7,837 bases of DNA from Bacteroidales bacterium (GTDB taxonomy: Bacteria > Bacteroidota > Bacteroidia > Bacteroidales > WCHB1-69): assembly GCA_028684405.1 (NCBI GenBank), contig JAQUGA010000116.1, forward strand, positions 1 through 7,837, given 5' to 3'. This document shows positions 1-7,224 of this stretch, in pieces (the first letter of the stretch is position 1; the number at the start of each line of letters is the position of its first letter). Made by a program: the position numbers and the translations under genes. The notes beneath the pieces were generated by a model. That model was given only the letters and a program-made list of their open reading frames with translations. It searched no databases and was not told the origin of the DNA.

Positions 1-1
1 G

Positions 2-2071
2 ATAGAAGGGAACAGTATCATCGATAATACTTTTCAAACGGGAGGATATTCTGGAGTGTATTGTAAATTTACATCTTCCAATAAAACTAATTTTTATTTT
101 GATGATATATATATTGGACCTATTTATAAAGATGTTACTCCTCCCAGTTTAGTGTCGATTACTCCAATAACTTCCAATAAGCTTTCGGTCAAGTTTTCTG
201 AATCGTTGAAAGCATCAACCGCACTAAATACTGCAAATTATGTGGTAGACCAATCGGTTGGTTCTCCAATTACTGCTAGTTTTGATCCACTTTCTTCACA
301 AAAAGTAGAACTTGAGTTTTTGAACGATTTTACGCCAAATTTTCTTTATCATTTGAATATTAACAATATACAGGATTTGGCGGGAAATGAAATGGAAACT
401 GTTAATGTTCCTTTCTCATTATACACTCCTTCAACATGGGATGTGTTGATTCATGAAATTATGGCCGATCCCGATCCCGTTGTTGGATTGCCTTCTGCTG
501 AATATATAGAGTTGTATAACAATACTCAATTACCGATAAATTTGAATGGATGGATTTTGCAAATTGGTTCGATCAGTAGGGTTTTGCCTGCTTTTACTTT
601 AAATGCTGGTGGCTTTGTAATCATTACGGCTGCAGCCAACAGCGACGCTTTGTCTGCATATGGAAATGTGATCTCCGTTTCGTCTATGCAAATAACAAAT
701 AGCGGACAAACCATCACATTGTTTAGTCCTGAAAATGATGTAATTCATACGCTCACATTTTCTGATTCATGGTACAAAAACAGTGTCAAAAAAGAGGGTG
801 GATGGTCGCTTGAAATGATTGATCCCATGAATCCATGTGCAGGAATATCAAATTGGACTGCCTCTATTGATCCCAAAGGTGGAACTCCTGGAACTCAGAA
901 TTCAGTTCATGGTTCAAACCCCGACCTTATTAATCCCGCATTGTCAAGTGTGGTTGTAATTGAAGAAAATGCATTGCGGGTTTTCTTTTCAGAGAGGATG
1001 GATCCTCAAAGTTTGCAAAACCTGAATGCATTCCATGTTGATCATGCTATTGGAAACCCCGTTTCTGTGCAGCTTAATTTGCCCCTTAATAATTATTTAA
1101 ACTTAGTTTTTGCTCAGGATTTTGTTCAAAATAAAATATATACATTGTCTATTGTTGACACATTAACCGATTGCGTTGGAAATATGATTCCACTAAATAG
1201 TCAAATTATTTTTGCGATGCCAACTCAGGCCGCTGAAGGGGACTTAGTCATCAATGAAATTTTGTCAAACCCACCCGCTGGAGGAGTTGATTATATTGAA
1301 ATATACAACCGTTCGGATAAATATATTGATTTGTCAAACCTTAAATTAGGTTCAATTACAAGCTCTACTCAATTGATTAATATCGCTCCTGATGGATTTG
1401 TCCTTTTCCCTAATGAATATTTGTTATTATCATCAAATACGGATGCTGTTAAGGCAAGCTATACCACTTATTCTGATAAGAATTTTATTCAAATGAGTTC
1501 ATTTCCATCCTATAATAATGACGATGGAAAAGTATTTATTCAGGATATTTCAGGTACCAATATCGATTATGTTGAGTACAATGTAAGCATGCACTATCCT
1601 TTGTTGCGTACTACAAAAGGGGTCTCCTACGAGCGAATCAATCCCGATCGTCCCAGCATGGATGCCTCAAATTGGTTTTCTGCATCTTCGGCGGTTGGAT
1701 ATGGTACGCCAGGATATAAAAATTCGCAATTTTCAGATTTCACTGCTGAGGATGAATTATTTACAATAGAACCCAAGATTTTCACCCCTGATAATGATGG
1801 CGTGGATGATTTATTATTCATTCTTTACAAATTGCCAGAATCTGGATACAGAGCCAATATTTGGATTTATTCATCCGCCGGACATCGCGTTAAGCATTTG
1901 GTAAACAATGAATTGTTGTCTATGGAAGGCAATATTGTGTGGGATGGAACATCTGAGGATAATTTAAGAACTCCAGCTGGCATTTATGTAATTGCAATTG
2001 AGTTATGGAATATTAAAGGCGAAGTTAAGAGGTATAAGAAGACCGCTACTTTAGGTGTTCGTTTTAAATAG
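2..2071 (+). CDS. Secreted lamin-tail domain protein with SbsA-like Ig domains and FlgD-like C-terminal domain (5' partial)
   Basis: This is the 3' part of a large extracellular protein; 689 codons are visible. The frame is open from base 2, and the bases before the GTG at 56 encode a sensible continuation (GGYSGVYCKFTSSNKTNFYFDD), the end of a jelly-roll-like domain, so 56 is not the start. Then follow an SbsA-like Ig domain (about 131-436, ending NIQDLAGNEM), lamin-tail domain 1 (437-905, IHEIMADPDP then EYIELYNN), a second SbsA-like Ig domain (917-1225), lamin-tail domain 2 (1235-1731, VINEILSNPP then DYIEIYNR) and a FlgD-like C-terminal domain (1760-2068, IFTPDNDGVDD, WDGTSEDNLRTPAGIYVI). 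In Bacteroidota such C-terminal domains usually send proteins through the T9SS to the outer surface. The lamin-tail domains are likely binding modules; no catalytic motif is visible in this part, but an enzyme domain could lie upstream of the window. The stop TAG directly abuts the inverted-repeat element. Confidence 0.88.
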   Translation: MEGNSIIDNTFQTGGYSGVYCKFTSSNKTNFYFDDIYIGPIYKDVTPPSLVSITPITSNKLSVKFSESLKASTALNTANYVVDQSVGSPITASFDPLSSQKVELEFLNDFTPNFLYHLNINNIQDLAGNEMETVNVPFSLYTPSTWDVLIHEIMADPDPVVGLPSAEYIELYNNTQLPINLNGWILQIGSISRVLPAFTLNAGGFVIITAAANSDALSAYGNVISVSSMQITNSGQTITLFSPENDVIHTLTFSDSWYKNSVKKEGGWSLEMIDPMNPCAGISNWTASIDPKGGTPGTQNSVHGSNPDLINPALSSVVVIEENALRVFFSERMDPQSLQNLNAFHVDHAIGNPVSVQLNLPLNNYLNLVFAQDFVQNKIYTLSIVDTLTDCVGNMIPLNSQIIFAMPTQAAEGDLVINEILSNPPAGGVDYIEIYNRSDKYIDLSNLKLGSITSSTQLINIAPDGFVLFPNEYLLLSSNTDAVKASYTTYSDKNFIQMSSFPSYNNDDGKVFIQDISGTNIDYVEYNVSMHYPLLRTTKGVSYERINPDRPSMDASNWFSASSAVGYGTPGYKNSQFSDFTAEDELFTIEPKIFTPDNDGVDDLLFILYKLPESGYRANIWIYSSAGHRVKHLVNNELLSMEGNIVWDGTSEDNLRTPAGIYVIAIELWNIKGEVKRYKKTATLGVRFK

Positions 2072-2109
2072 TGGCAGTCCATAATGCCCGATAACAGCGT
2101 TGTTTTTGA

Positions 2110-2153
2110 AAACTTTCTTAATCATTTACTCTAGTAAACTCCTAAGAAAGTTT
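2110..2153. terminator. Candidate bidirectional terminator hairpin between convergent genes
   Basis: AAACTTTCTTA (2110-2120) pairs perfectly with TAAGAAAGTTT (2143-2153). After a 4x4 internal loop, TTTAC (2125-2129) pairs with GTAAA (2134-2138) around a four-base loop. The position between a plus-strand gene ending at 2071 and a minus-strand gene ending at 2272 suits a shared terminator. A proper run of T is missing on both sides, so intrinsic termination is not certain; the hairpin could instead protect mRNA 3' ends or be part of the surrounding inverted-repeat element. Confidence 0.4.
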
Positions 2154-2203
2154 ACAAAATTGCCTCGTTCTCGAGCATTCTAACCAGCCACTCGGTCTTT
2201 AGT

Positions 2204-2220
2204 TAGTCGGGCTCCGACTA
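2204..2220. other. Short perfect GC-rich hairpin
   Basis: TAGTCGG (2204-2210) and CCGACTA (2214-2220) form a perfect 7-bp stem with a 3-base loop (GCT). It lies inside the right arm of the larger inverted repeat, so the two structures compete for the same bases. On the minus strand it is about 50 bases downstream of the ddl stop and could help end that transcript, although no T-run follows it. Confidence 0.4.
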
Positions 2221-2271
2221 TCCTGCCAGCTATAGATAGTTGTATGATATCAAACTTTTCCGAGTTCTCTT

Positions 2272-3273
2272 TTATTCCTTTTTAGAATTTTCCAATTCAT
2301 ATATTTTTTCACCAATAAGCATGGTGTATAAGTCTTTGATTTCCAAACCAATGGCTCTTGCTTGTTGAGGGACTATGCTATTTGCAGATTGTCCGGGAAT
2401 GGTGTTTACTTCGAGAAAAAACATACCATTTTCATTAAAAATATAATCAAAACGAACCACTCCTTTACAGTTGAGGCGAGTATAAAGATATCCTGAAGTC
2501 TCTCTGCATCTTTTGGCGACCTCTTCGTCAATTTCGGCAGGCGTAATTTCGTCAGCCATACCTTTTGTGTATTTTGCTTCGTAATCGAAATACTCTCTTT
2601 TGCTAATTATTTCGGTAATGGGAAGGACGAAAATTTGATCTCTTTGTTTCATAACACCACACGTAATTTCTCGGCCTTGGATAAATTCTTCAATTAAAAT
2701 TTGATCGTCGTGCTGAAAAGCCAGTTTTATTGCAGCTTCGAGTTCCTCTTTTTTGTTAACTTTCGACATGCCAACGCTGGAGCCAGAATTGCATGGTTTT
2801 ACAAAGCAAGGCAGTCCAGTTACCTTCAGTATAGTGTCCAAATTAAATTTCTCATTTTTGAAAAGATGTACCGATTCTGCAGTCGTTACCCCATAGGAAC
2901 GAACGACGCGATTGCAGTAGTTTTTATTGAAGGTGAGAGCGGAGGTTAACACATCGCTTCCAATATATGGAATTTTCATCAATTCAAAATACGCTTGCAA
3001 AATGCCGTTCTCGCCCGGAGTGCCGTGAATGGCAATATAAACAAAGTCGAAAAGCTCTTTTTTACCATTGATGGTCAAGCTAAAATCATTTTTGTCAATG
3101 TTTACGTGCAGACCTTTTTCTGTTTCGTAGGTCCACTCTTTTCCTGTGATGTGGATAATTTTAGAGGTGAAAAATTGAGGGTCTAAATTGAGTTTTATAA
3201 GAGCTGCACTTTGGATAGATATGTCGTATTCTCCAGAATCTCCGCCGGCAAGAATGGCTATGTTTGTTTTCAT
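2272..3273 (-). CDS. ddl: D-alanine--D-alanine ligase
   Basis: This cytoplasmic ATP-grasp enzyme joins two D-alanines with ATP to give the D-Ala-D-Ala end of the peptidoglycan precursor. The 333 residues match the usual Ddl length. Visible landmarks are the N-terminal AGGDSGEYDIS with the conserved Glu15, HGTPGENG (83-90), IPYIGS (101-106), the ATP-binding FVKPCNSGSSVGM (157-169), EEFIQGREITCGV (195-207), the omega-loop segment EYFDYEAKY (227-235), RFDY (274-277) and the metal- and substrate-binding EVNTIPGQSANS (288-299). The Tyr in the omega-loop EYFDYEAKY is typical of D-Ala-D-Ala ligases; Van-type D-lactate ligases differ there. The ATG at 3273 gives the expected N-terminus. No Shine-Dalgarno is evident, as is common in Bacteroidota, and a -7 box lies about 38 bases upstream. 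It stands alone here, not beside other cell-wall genes, and ends convergently with the lamin-tail gene. Confidence 0.96.
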   Translation of the reverse strand: MKTNIAILAGGDSGEYDISIQSAALIKLNLDPQFFTSKIIHITGKEWTYETEKGLHVNIDKNDFSLTINGKKELFDFVYIAIHGTPGENGILQAYFELMKIPYIGSDVLTSALTFNKNYCNRVVRSYGVTTAESVHLFKNEKFNLDTILKVTGLPCFVKPCNSGSSVGMSKVNKKEELEAAIKLAFQHDDQILIEEFIQGREITCGVMKQRDQIFVLPITEIISKREYFDYEAKYTKGMADEITPAEIDEEVAKRCRETSGYLYTRLNCKGVVRFDYIFNENGMFFLEVNTIPGQSANSIVPQQARAIGLEIKDLYTMLIGEKIYELENSKKE

Positions 3274-3310
3274 TTGATGTTTTTTAAGCTAAAAAATAGA
3301 TTACAGATAA

Positions 3311-3318
3311 CAAAAGTA
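3311..3318 (-). promoter_or_regulatory. Bacteroidota-type -7 box for ddl
   Basis: On the minus strand these bases read TACTTTTG, a perfect match to the Bacteroidota -7 consensus TAnnTTTG. The distance to the ddl ATG (38 bases) would leave a leader of about 30 bases. I found no TTG at the usual -33 distance, so only half the promoter is supported. It lies in the 116-base gap between ddl and the adhesin gene, in which I see no other gene and no clear terminator hairpin. Confidence 0.5.
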
Positions 3319-3389
3319 GCACGATTTTGATTTGATTGAATTGTGAGATTGTAAAATTATCACCAAATTGATGTTTGAAACTTATTGTT

Positions 3390-6300
3390 TTACCGAATTA
3401 AACTAACCGAGCCAGATATTCTTTTTTCTTCGGAATCAGAAAAACGTTCTCGATAACGAATTATCCAATAATACACTCCTTCCGAAACTTCTTTTCCGTT
3501 TAGTTTCCCATCCCATCCAGTGACGTAATCAGTTGTTTCAAAAAGAGGAGTTCCCCAGCGATTATAAATTATCATGACAAAACTTTCAATAGCAGATGCT
3601 TTAGGAATAAATAGGTCATTATAGCCGTCTCCGTTGGGAGTGAATACGTTGGGAACTATAATGTCGGGACAATCAATTATTTCGATGGTGTCACTTTCCA
3701 TACAATTATCATCACCGTATTTTACCCAGTAAATGCCTGCTTGGTTTACGGAAATGGAGGATGTTTGAGCGCCATTGCTCCAAGTATATGGATAGTTTCC
3801 AATGTTTTGACCGGCATCCAAAATCAGTGATTCAGTGTTGCAAATACTGAGATCTTCGCCCAAATCAATGGGTAATAATGGAGTCACAGAAACGGTAATT
3901 GAAGAATTGGCGGTGCATCCTGCGTCATCGCTAACGGTTACAGAATAGATGCCTGCTTGGTTTACTTGGATGCTGGGAGTGTTTTGCCCTGTGTTCCAAA
4001 CATACGTTGAAAAGGTATTACCTGGGTTAAGAGTGAGCGTAAAATCGCTTTCGCAAAATACAGTATCATTGCCTAGATTAATAACTGTTGTTGAACCAAA
4101 ATTGATAGTTGCAGATTGTGTTGTCTGACAACCATTTTCATCCGTAACGGTAAGGGAATATTGACCGCTTTGGTGAATGGTTGTATTTTGTGTAAAAGTG
4201 TTGTTTGACCAAACATAATTATTCATTCCTGCAGGACCAAATAAGGTATGTTCCGTTTGATTACAAATCAGAGTATCGTTTAGTGTAAAAATTGGATTTG
4301 GATAAACATTTAGGAAATGCGTAGCTGAATAAGTGCAAGCATTTGTATCTGTTGCAGTTACACTATATATGCCTGATTGATTAGCTTGAATGGTATTTGT
4401 TATTTCATTCGTCGACCAAAGATATGAATCAAAGCCAGTATTTGCTGTCAGATTAACCACTGTTCCTTCACAAGTGGCCGTGTCACCGCCAATTGTAAAA
4501 TCAGTCGGTGGTAAAATAAGGATTGAAATAGAATCTGTTACATTTCCACATTCGCTAAATACCGTGACCGAATAAGTTCCGCTTGCATCAATGGTGCGTT
4601 GAGGTACTGTGGAGGCATCGTTCCATAAATAACCAGTTGCCAATGGATGAGAAGCATCTAACACCAAGGTGTTCCCAGGACATAAAATGGTATCTAATCC
4701 AAGGTTAATTACAGGATAGGTGCCAATGGTAACGCTTACCTCATCAGTGGAGGTGCATCCATGATGGTCGGTAACAGTAACCGAATAGGTGGTTGGTGCG
4801 TTTGGAGAAACTGTAATTTGTTGGGTGTTCGAAACAGGAATGGTATTCCATTGGTAACTTTCTCCTCCAGAAGCCGTGAGTGTAATTTCTGAGGCATCGC
4901 AGCTGAGCGTGTCATTTCCAGCAAAAGCCTGCGGTTGACTGATTGTGATAAGGGTTGTGTCTTTGCCTGGACAAAGTGGTGAAAATGAGATGTCGTCGAG
5001 GGCAAAATCGTTGCCAGATATAGAAGTATTCATGTTTACAATACATATCCTGGCACTGGTATTGTATTGAGAATTCCAAATTTCATAAAACTGATTCCAC
5101 TCGCAAGCGACTGAGGATGCGTTGAAAGGGCTTCCAAGTAATTGTCCATTTATGGAAAATTGCAAAGTTGCTGGGTTTTGTGGATGCATGGTTGATAGCC
5201 ATGTGGAAAAGGCATAATCCGTATTTGGCATTACTTGCTGAGTTTGGCACCAAACATCTACATTTTCTATATTGGCTCCATTGACAATCAGCATATTTCC
5301 TGGGCTGGCATGATATTGCCCATTGCATTCCCACCATGCGGAGTTGGCATTACTAGGAAAATCTGTGATTGCATAATGTCCGTCGTTCATTCCTCCAGGA
5401 CCACCGTAATATGTAGGATAAAAAGTATATTCGCTCGAAAACCCTGTATTTCCTGCAGAAAAATCACCATTAATAATCAAGTTGGCTGTGGGAGCTTTGG
5501 CTGTTACAATAAATTCAGTTGTATTGTTGGGAGATGCTGTGGGATTGGAGATTAGATTGCTGCCGGTAATTTCCGAGGAAGGTTCCCATGCATAATATAC
5601 ACCGCCCGTAGCGGTCAATCCAACACTTTGTCCATGACAAATGGTGTCGTTCTCTCCAGCGGAAATAATAGGAGATGGGTAGATGGATTGAATGACAAAA
5701 TAATTGGTATCGCTTTGGTTCAATGCATCAGTAATAATTACGCGGTAGTTCCCCGGTGTTAAATTAGACAGAATAGAGTCATTGTTTGCAATTATCTGAT
5801 TTTCCGTTATGTTGTACCATTGATACGAATATGGCTTTTGTCCTCCAGTGGCCAATACTTTGGCTGCTCCAGTGCTTGTGTTGCTACATAATTCGTTGGT
5901 AATATCTACTACTTGAGCCCTGAACTCAGAAGAGGTTGAAAAGGCTCTAATTTTCAAGTTGTCGATTCCAAAAGCGGGATTAATTCGGCTGCTACCGCTT
6001 GTAAAACCAAAACGAACAACAAGTGCAGAATTATTTAATAATTGAGGAACATGGTTGGAGTGAATCGTAATATTTGTCCAGGTTGATTGGTTGTTAAAAT
6101 AGTGTCGCGGGTTTGTTATGGTTGTATAGTTTTGACCTCCGTCATTGCTAATTTGCATGAATCCATAATTGTTGTTATTTCCGCCACAAATCCAGTCAAA
6201 GCTCACCACTACCGAGTCGAACCCAAGAGTGTTAATGGCAGAAGTCAAATTTGCATACACTGTTTCGGAAGGGCTTGTAGGGACTTGGCAGGCACAGGTT

Positions 6301-6563
6301 CCGCCATAAAGAGGAATAGAAACATTGCTATAAACATGCAAGTAATTACCGTTGCCATTGTTTGGGGTATTAGCGGTGAGTGTTCCCGAACAAATGTATT
6401 GATTATTAATAATCCATTTATTGGTTTTTGTGCCTAAGTTCCAGTGTGTTGTCTCGTTAAAGTTAGTAGAATATAAAAGATATTCAGATATTTGAGCGTG
6501 CGTCTCCAATCCGAGAAAAGTTAAGAATAATGAAAATAATATATTAAAATATGCTTTACTCAT
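3390..6563 (-). CDS. Multidomain T9SS-secreted adhesin with Ig-like repeats and type B gliding-motility C-terminal domain
   Basis: A 1057-residue surface protein. I chose the ATG at 6563 over an upstream TTG at 6581 because it puts a clean signal peptide first (MSKAYFNILFSLFLTFLG..., cleavage likely after THA at residue 23). Domains: jelly-roll/MAM-like domain (about 25-209, ending AFGIDNLKIRAF); SprB-like repeat (216-292, ATGGQKPYSYQW and LTPGNYRVIITD); Ig-like domain (295-357); second jelly-roll, possibly carbohydrate-binding domain (360-531, NLIINGDFSAGNTGF to FALDDISF); six Ig-like repeats of about 70 residues (541-963), each with a Cys near its start and a Y-x-V-T-V-T-D-like end; type B C-terminal domain (965-1057, VPNVFTPNGDGYNDLF, IYNRWG, GWDGK). 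That last domain marks cargo exported by the T9SS. Adhesion or gliding is inferred from the architecture; no catalytic motif is seen. It follows the LRR gene by 48 bases, with no good promoter visible between them. Confidence 0.92.
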   Translation of the reverse strand: MSKAYFNILFSLFLTFLGLETHAQISEYLLYSTNFNETTHWNLGTKTNKWIINNQYICSGTLTANTPNNGNGNYLHVYSNVSIPLYGGTCACQVPTSPSETVYANLTSAINTLGFDSVVVSFDWICGGNNNNYGFMQISNDGGQNYTTITNPRHYFNNQSTWTNITIHSNHVPQLLNNSALVVRFGFTSGSSRINPAFGIDNLKIRAFSTSSEFRAQVVDITNELCSNTSTGAAKVLATGGQKPYSYQWYNITENQIIANNDSILSNLTPGNYRVIITDALNQSDTNYFVIQSIYPSPIISAGENDTICHGQSVGLTATGGVYYAWEPSSEITGSNLISNPTASPNNTTEFIVTAKAPTANLIINGDFSAGNTGFSSEYTFYPTYYGGPGGMNDGHYAITDFPSNANSAWWECNGQYHASPGNMLIVNGANIENVDVWCQTQQVMPNTDYAFSTWLSTMHPQNPATLQFSINGQLLGSPFNASSVACEWNQFYEIWNSQYNTSARICIVNMNTSISGNDFALDDISFSPLCPGKDTTLITISQPQAFAGNDTLSCDASEITLTASGGESYQWNTIPVSNTQQITVSPNAPTTYSVTVTDHHGCTSTDEVSVTIGTYPVINLGLDTILCPGNTLVLDASHPLATGYLWNDASTVPQRTIDASGTYSVTVFSECGNVTDSISILILPPTDFTIGGDTATCEGTVVNLTANTGFDSYLWSTNEITNTIQANQSGIYSVTATDTNACTYSATHFLNVYPNPIFTLNDTLICNQTEHTLFGPAGMNNYVWSNNTFTQNTTIHQSGQYSLTVTDENGCQTTQSATINFGSTTVINLGNDTVFCESDFTLTLNPGNTFSTYVWNTGQNTPSIQVNQAGIYSVTVSDDAGCTANSSITVSVTPLLPIDLGEDLSICNTESLILDAGQNIGNYPYTWSNGAQTSSISVNQAGIYWVKYGDDNCMESDTIEIIDCPDIIVPNVFTPNGDGYNDLFIPKASAIESFVMIIYNRWGTPLFETTDYVTGWDGKLNGKEVSEGVYYWIIRYRERFSDSEEKRISGSVSLIR
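3675..4943 (-). repeat. Six tandem Ig-like repeats within the adhesin gene
   Basis: Six units of about 70 codons cover residues 541-963 of the adhesin. Each has a D-T-x-x-C or S-x-x-C start (CDASEITLTASGG, CPGNTLVLDAS, CEGTVVNLTAN, CNQTEHTLFGP, CESDFTLTLNPG, CNTESLILDAG), a Y-x-W segment in the middle (for example SYLW, NYVW, TYVW) and a G-x-Y-S-V-T-V end. The units have diverged at the protein level but keep the same pattern, consistent with stalk-like Ig/PKD-type modules that extend the protein from the cell surface. Confidence 0.8.
3733..3965. repeat. 17-bp exact direct repeat in adjacent Ig units
   Basis: ATGCCTGCTTGGTTTAC occurs at 3733-3749 and again at 3949-3965, a spacing of 216 bases, which is exactly one 72-codon Ig unit. 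On the coding (minus) strand it encodes the VNQAGIY turn near the end of the fifth and sixth repeats. The identity at DNA level between otherwise diverged repeats points to duplication or gene conversion. Confidence 0.7.
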
Positions 6564-6611
6564 ATAATAAAAGACGCACAATTAATTATTATAGTTGTAC
6601 GAAAAAATAGA

Positions 6612-7214
6612 TTAATCACAATTGCAGGTTCTGGAAAAATGAATTATGGTATTTGGAAGCAAGTCTTTAATGTTGTTCTGATGAGTTTGGGACATATAAA
6701 TAACCCGAAGATCCAACTCTTTTAACATATCTTTAAGTTTTGCTGTTTCAGGGGGTAATTCAATAATCAAATTGCTCCATAAATCGATATATTCAATTTT
6801 TTTTAAATTACCAATGCTGGCTGGCAAGTATGAGATATCATTTCGGTTGAGGATGAGGTGTGTTAGATTTTCGAGACTTCCGATATCATCCGAAATACTT
6901 GCAATTTTGTTGTTGGAACAATCTAATACTTCTAGGTTTACCAATTCATCAATTTGAGTCGGAATTGCTTTAATGCGGTTTTTGCTTAGTATTAGTTCTT
7001 TGAGATTTGTCATTTGAAAAACCTCTTCGGGAAAAGCCCTTAATTTTTTCTTTTTTAAATGCAGGCGTTTTACCTCCTTCGGGTTTTGCATTGCTTCCTT
7101 CAGGGAGGAGTATATTTTTTCACTCTGAAAATCTTTTTGATATTGTGTTTTTTGCGAAAAACTATTTCCACAAAAAAAAAGCGTTACGAATGTCAAGAAA
7201 AGAACTTTTTGCAT
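6612..7214 (-). CDS. Exported leucine-rich-repeat protein
   Basis: A 200-residue protein with an N-terminal signal peptide (MQKVLFLTFVTLFFCGNSFS, cleavage probably before Gln21). A short linker leads to five LRR units of exactly 23 residues each (48-70, 71-93, 94-116, 117-139, 140-162) with the pattern L-x-x-L-x-L-x-x-N-x-I-x-x-L/I-P-x-x-I-x-x-L, of the kind common in bacterial surface and intracellular LRR proteins. Residues 163-200 form a C-terminal cap ending RTCNCD. There is no T9SS C-terminal domain and no usable lipobox around Cys15, so the likely place is the periplasm, or release by another route. LRR solenoids usually bind proteins; the partner is unknown. It starts 10 bases after the riboflavin kinase stop and lies 48 bases ahead of the adhesin gene, so it could be in one transcript with both, but it also has its own promoter-like sequence. 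Confidence 0.88.
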   Translation of the reverse strand: MQKVLFLTFVTLFFCGNSFSQKTQYQKDFQSEKIYSSLKEAMQNPKEVKRLHLKKKKLRAFPEEVFQMTNLKELILSKNRIKAIPTQIDELVNLEVLDCSNNKIASISDDIGSLENLTHLILNRNDISYLPASIGNLKKIEYIDLWSNLIIELPPETAKLKDMLKELDLRVIYMSQTHQNNIKDLLPNTIIHFSRTCNCD

Positions 7215-7224
7215 ATCAATAAAT

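Larger units (their letters stand above)
2072..2228. repeat. Imperfect inverted-repeat element in convergent intergenic region
   Basis: The left arm (2072-2095) carries TGGCAG (2072-2077) and, 8 bases on, GCCCGATAAC (2086-2095). The right arm (2202-2228), read on the minus strand, carries TGGCAG (2223-2228) and, 10 bases on, GCCCGACTAAC (2202-2212). The two blocks therefore occur in the same order and near-equal spacing at both ends, about 157 bases apart overall, with a separate hairpin (2110-2153) between them. The stretch from about 2160 to 2230 looks richer in G and C than its surroundings. The element starts on the base after the upstream stop codon. It may be a small non-autonomous mobile element, a dispersed repeat, or a structured terminator region. 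No clear target-site duplication was found, and no coding potential is visible. Confidence 0.45.

Noticed and set aside
56..2071. GTG at 56 as the start codon of the lamin-tail protein
   Set aside because: The frame is open back to base 2, and the upstream codons encode residues that belong to the same domain, so the gene is cut by the window edge.
2086..2212. Integron attC recombination site (GATAAC ... GTTAGTC)
   Set aside because: The core-like ends are present, but the right core does not fit GTTRRRY, no matching inner L boxes are seen, and no integrase or cassette array is in the window.
2272..3273. Van-type D-Ala-D-Lac or D-Ala-D-Ser ligase
   Set aside because: The omega-loop segment EYFDYEAKY has the Tyr typical of housekeeping Ddl, and no vanH, vanX or vanT-like neighbours are present.
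4736..5555. Several open frames of 80-110 codons overlapping the adhesin gene on both strands
   Set aside because: They lie entirely inside a well-supported gene, have no recognisable domains and composition typical of shadow frames.
6564..6581. TTG at 6581 as the adhesin start
   Set aside because: It would add six residues (MCVFYY) before a clean signal peptide; the ATG at 6563 is the better start.
7155..7214. Lipoprotein signal around Cys15 of the LRR protein
   Set aside because: The residues before the Cys (LFFC) do not fit a lipobox, which needs a small residue just before the Cys.
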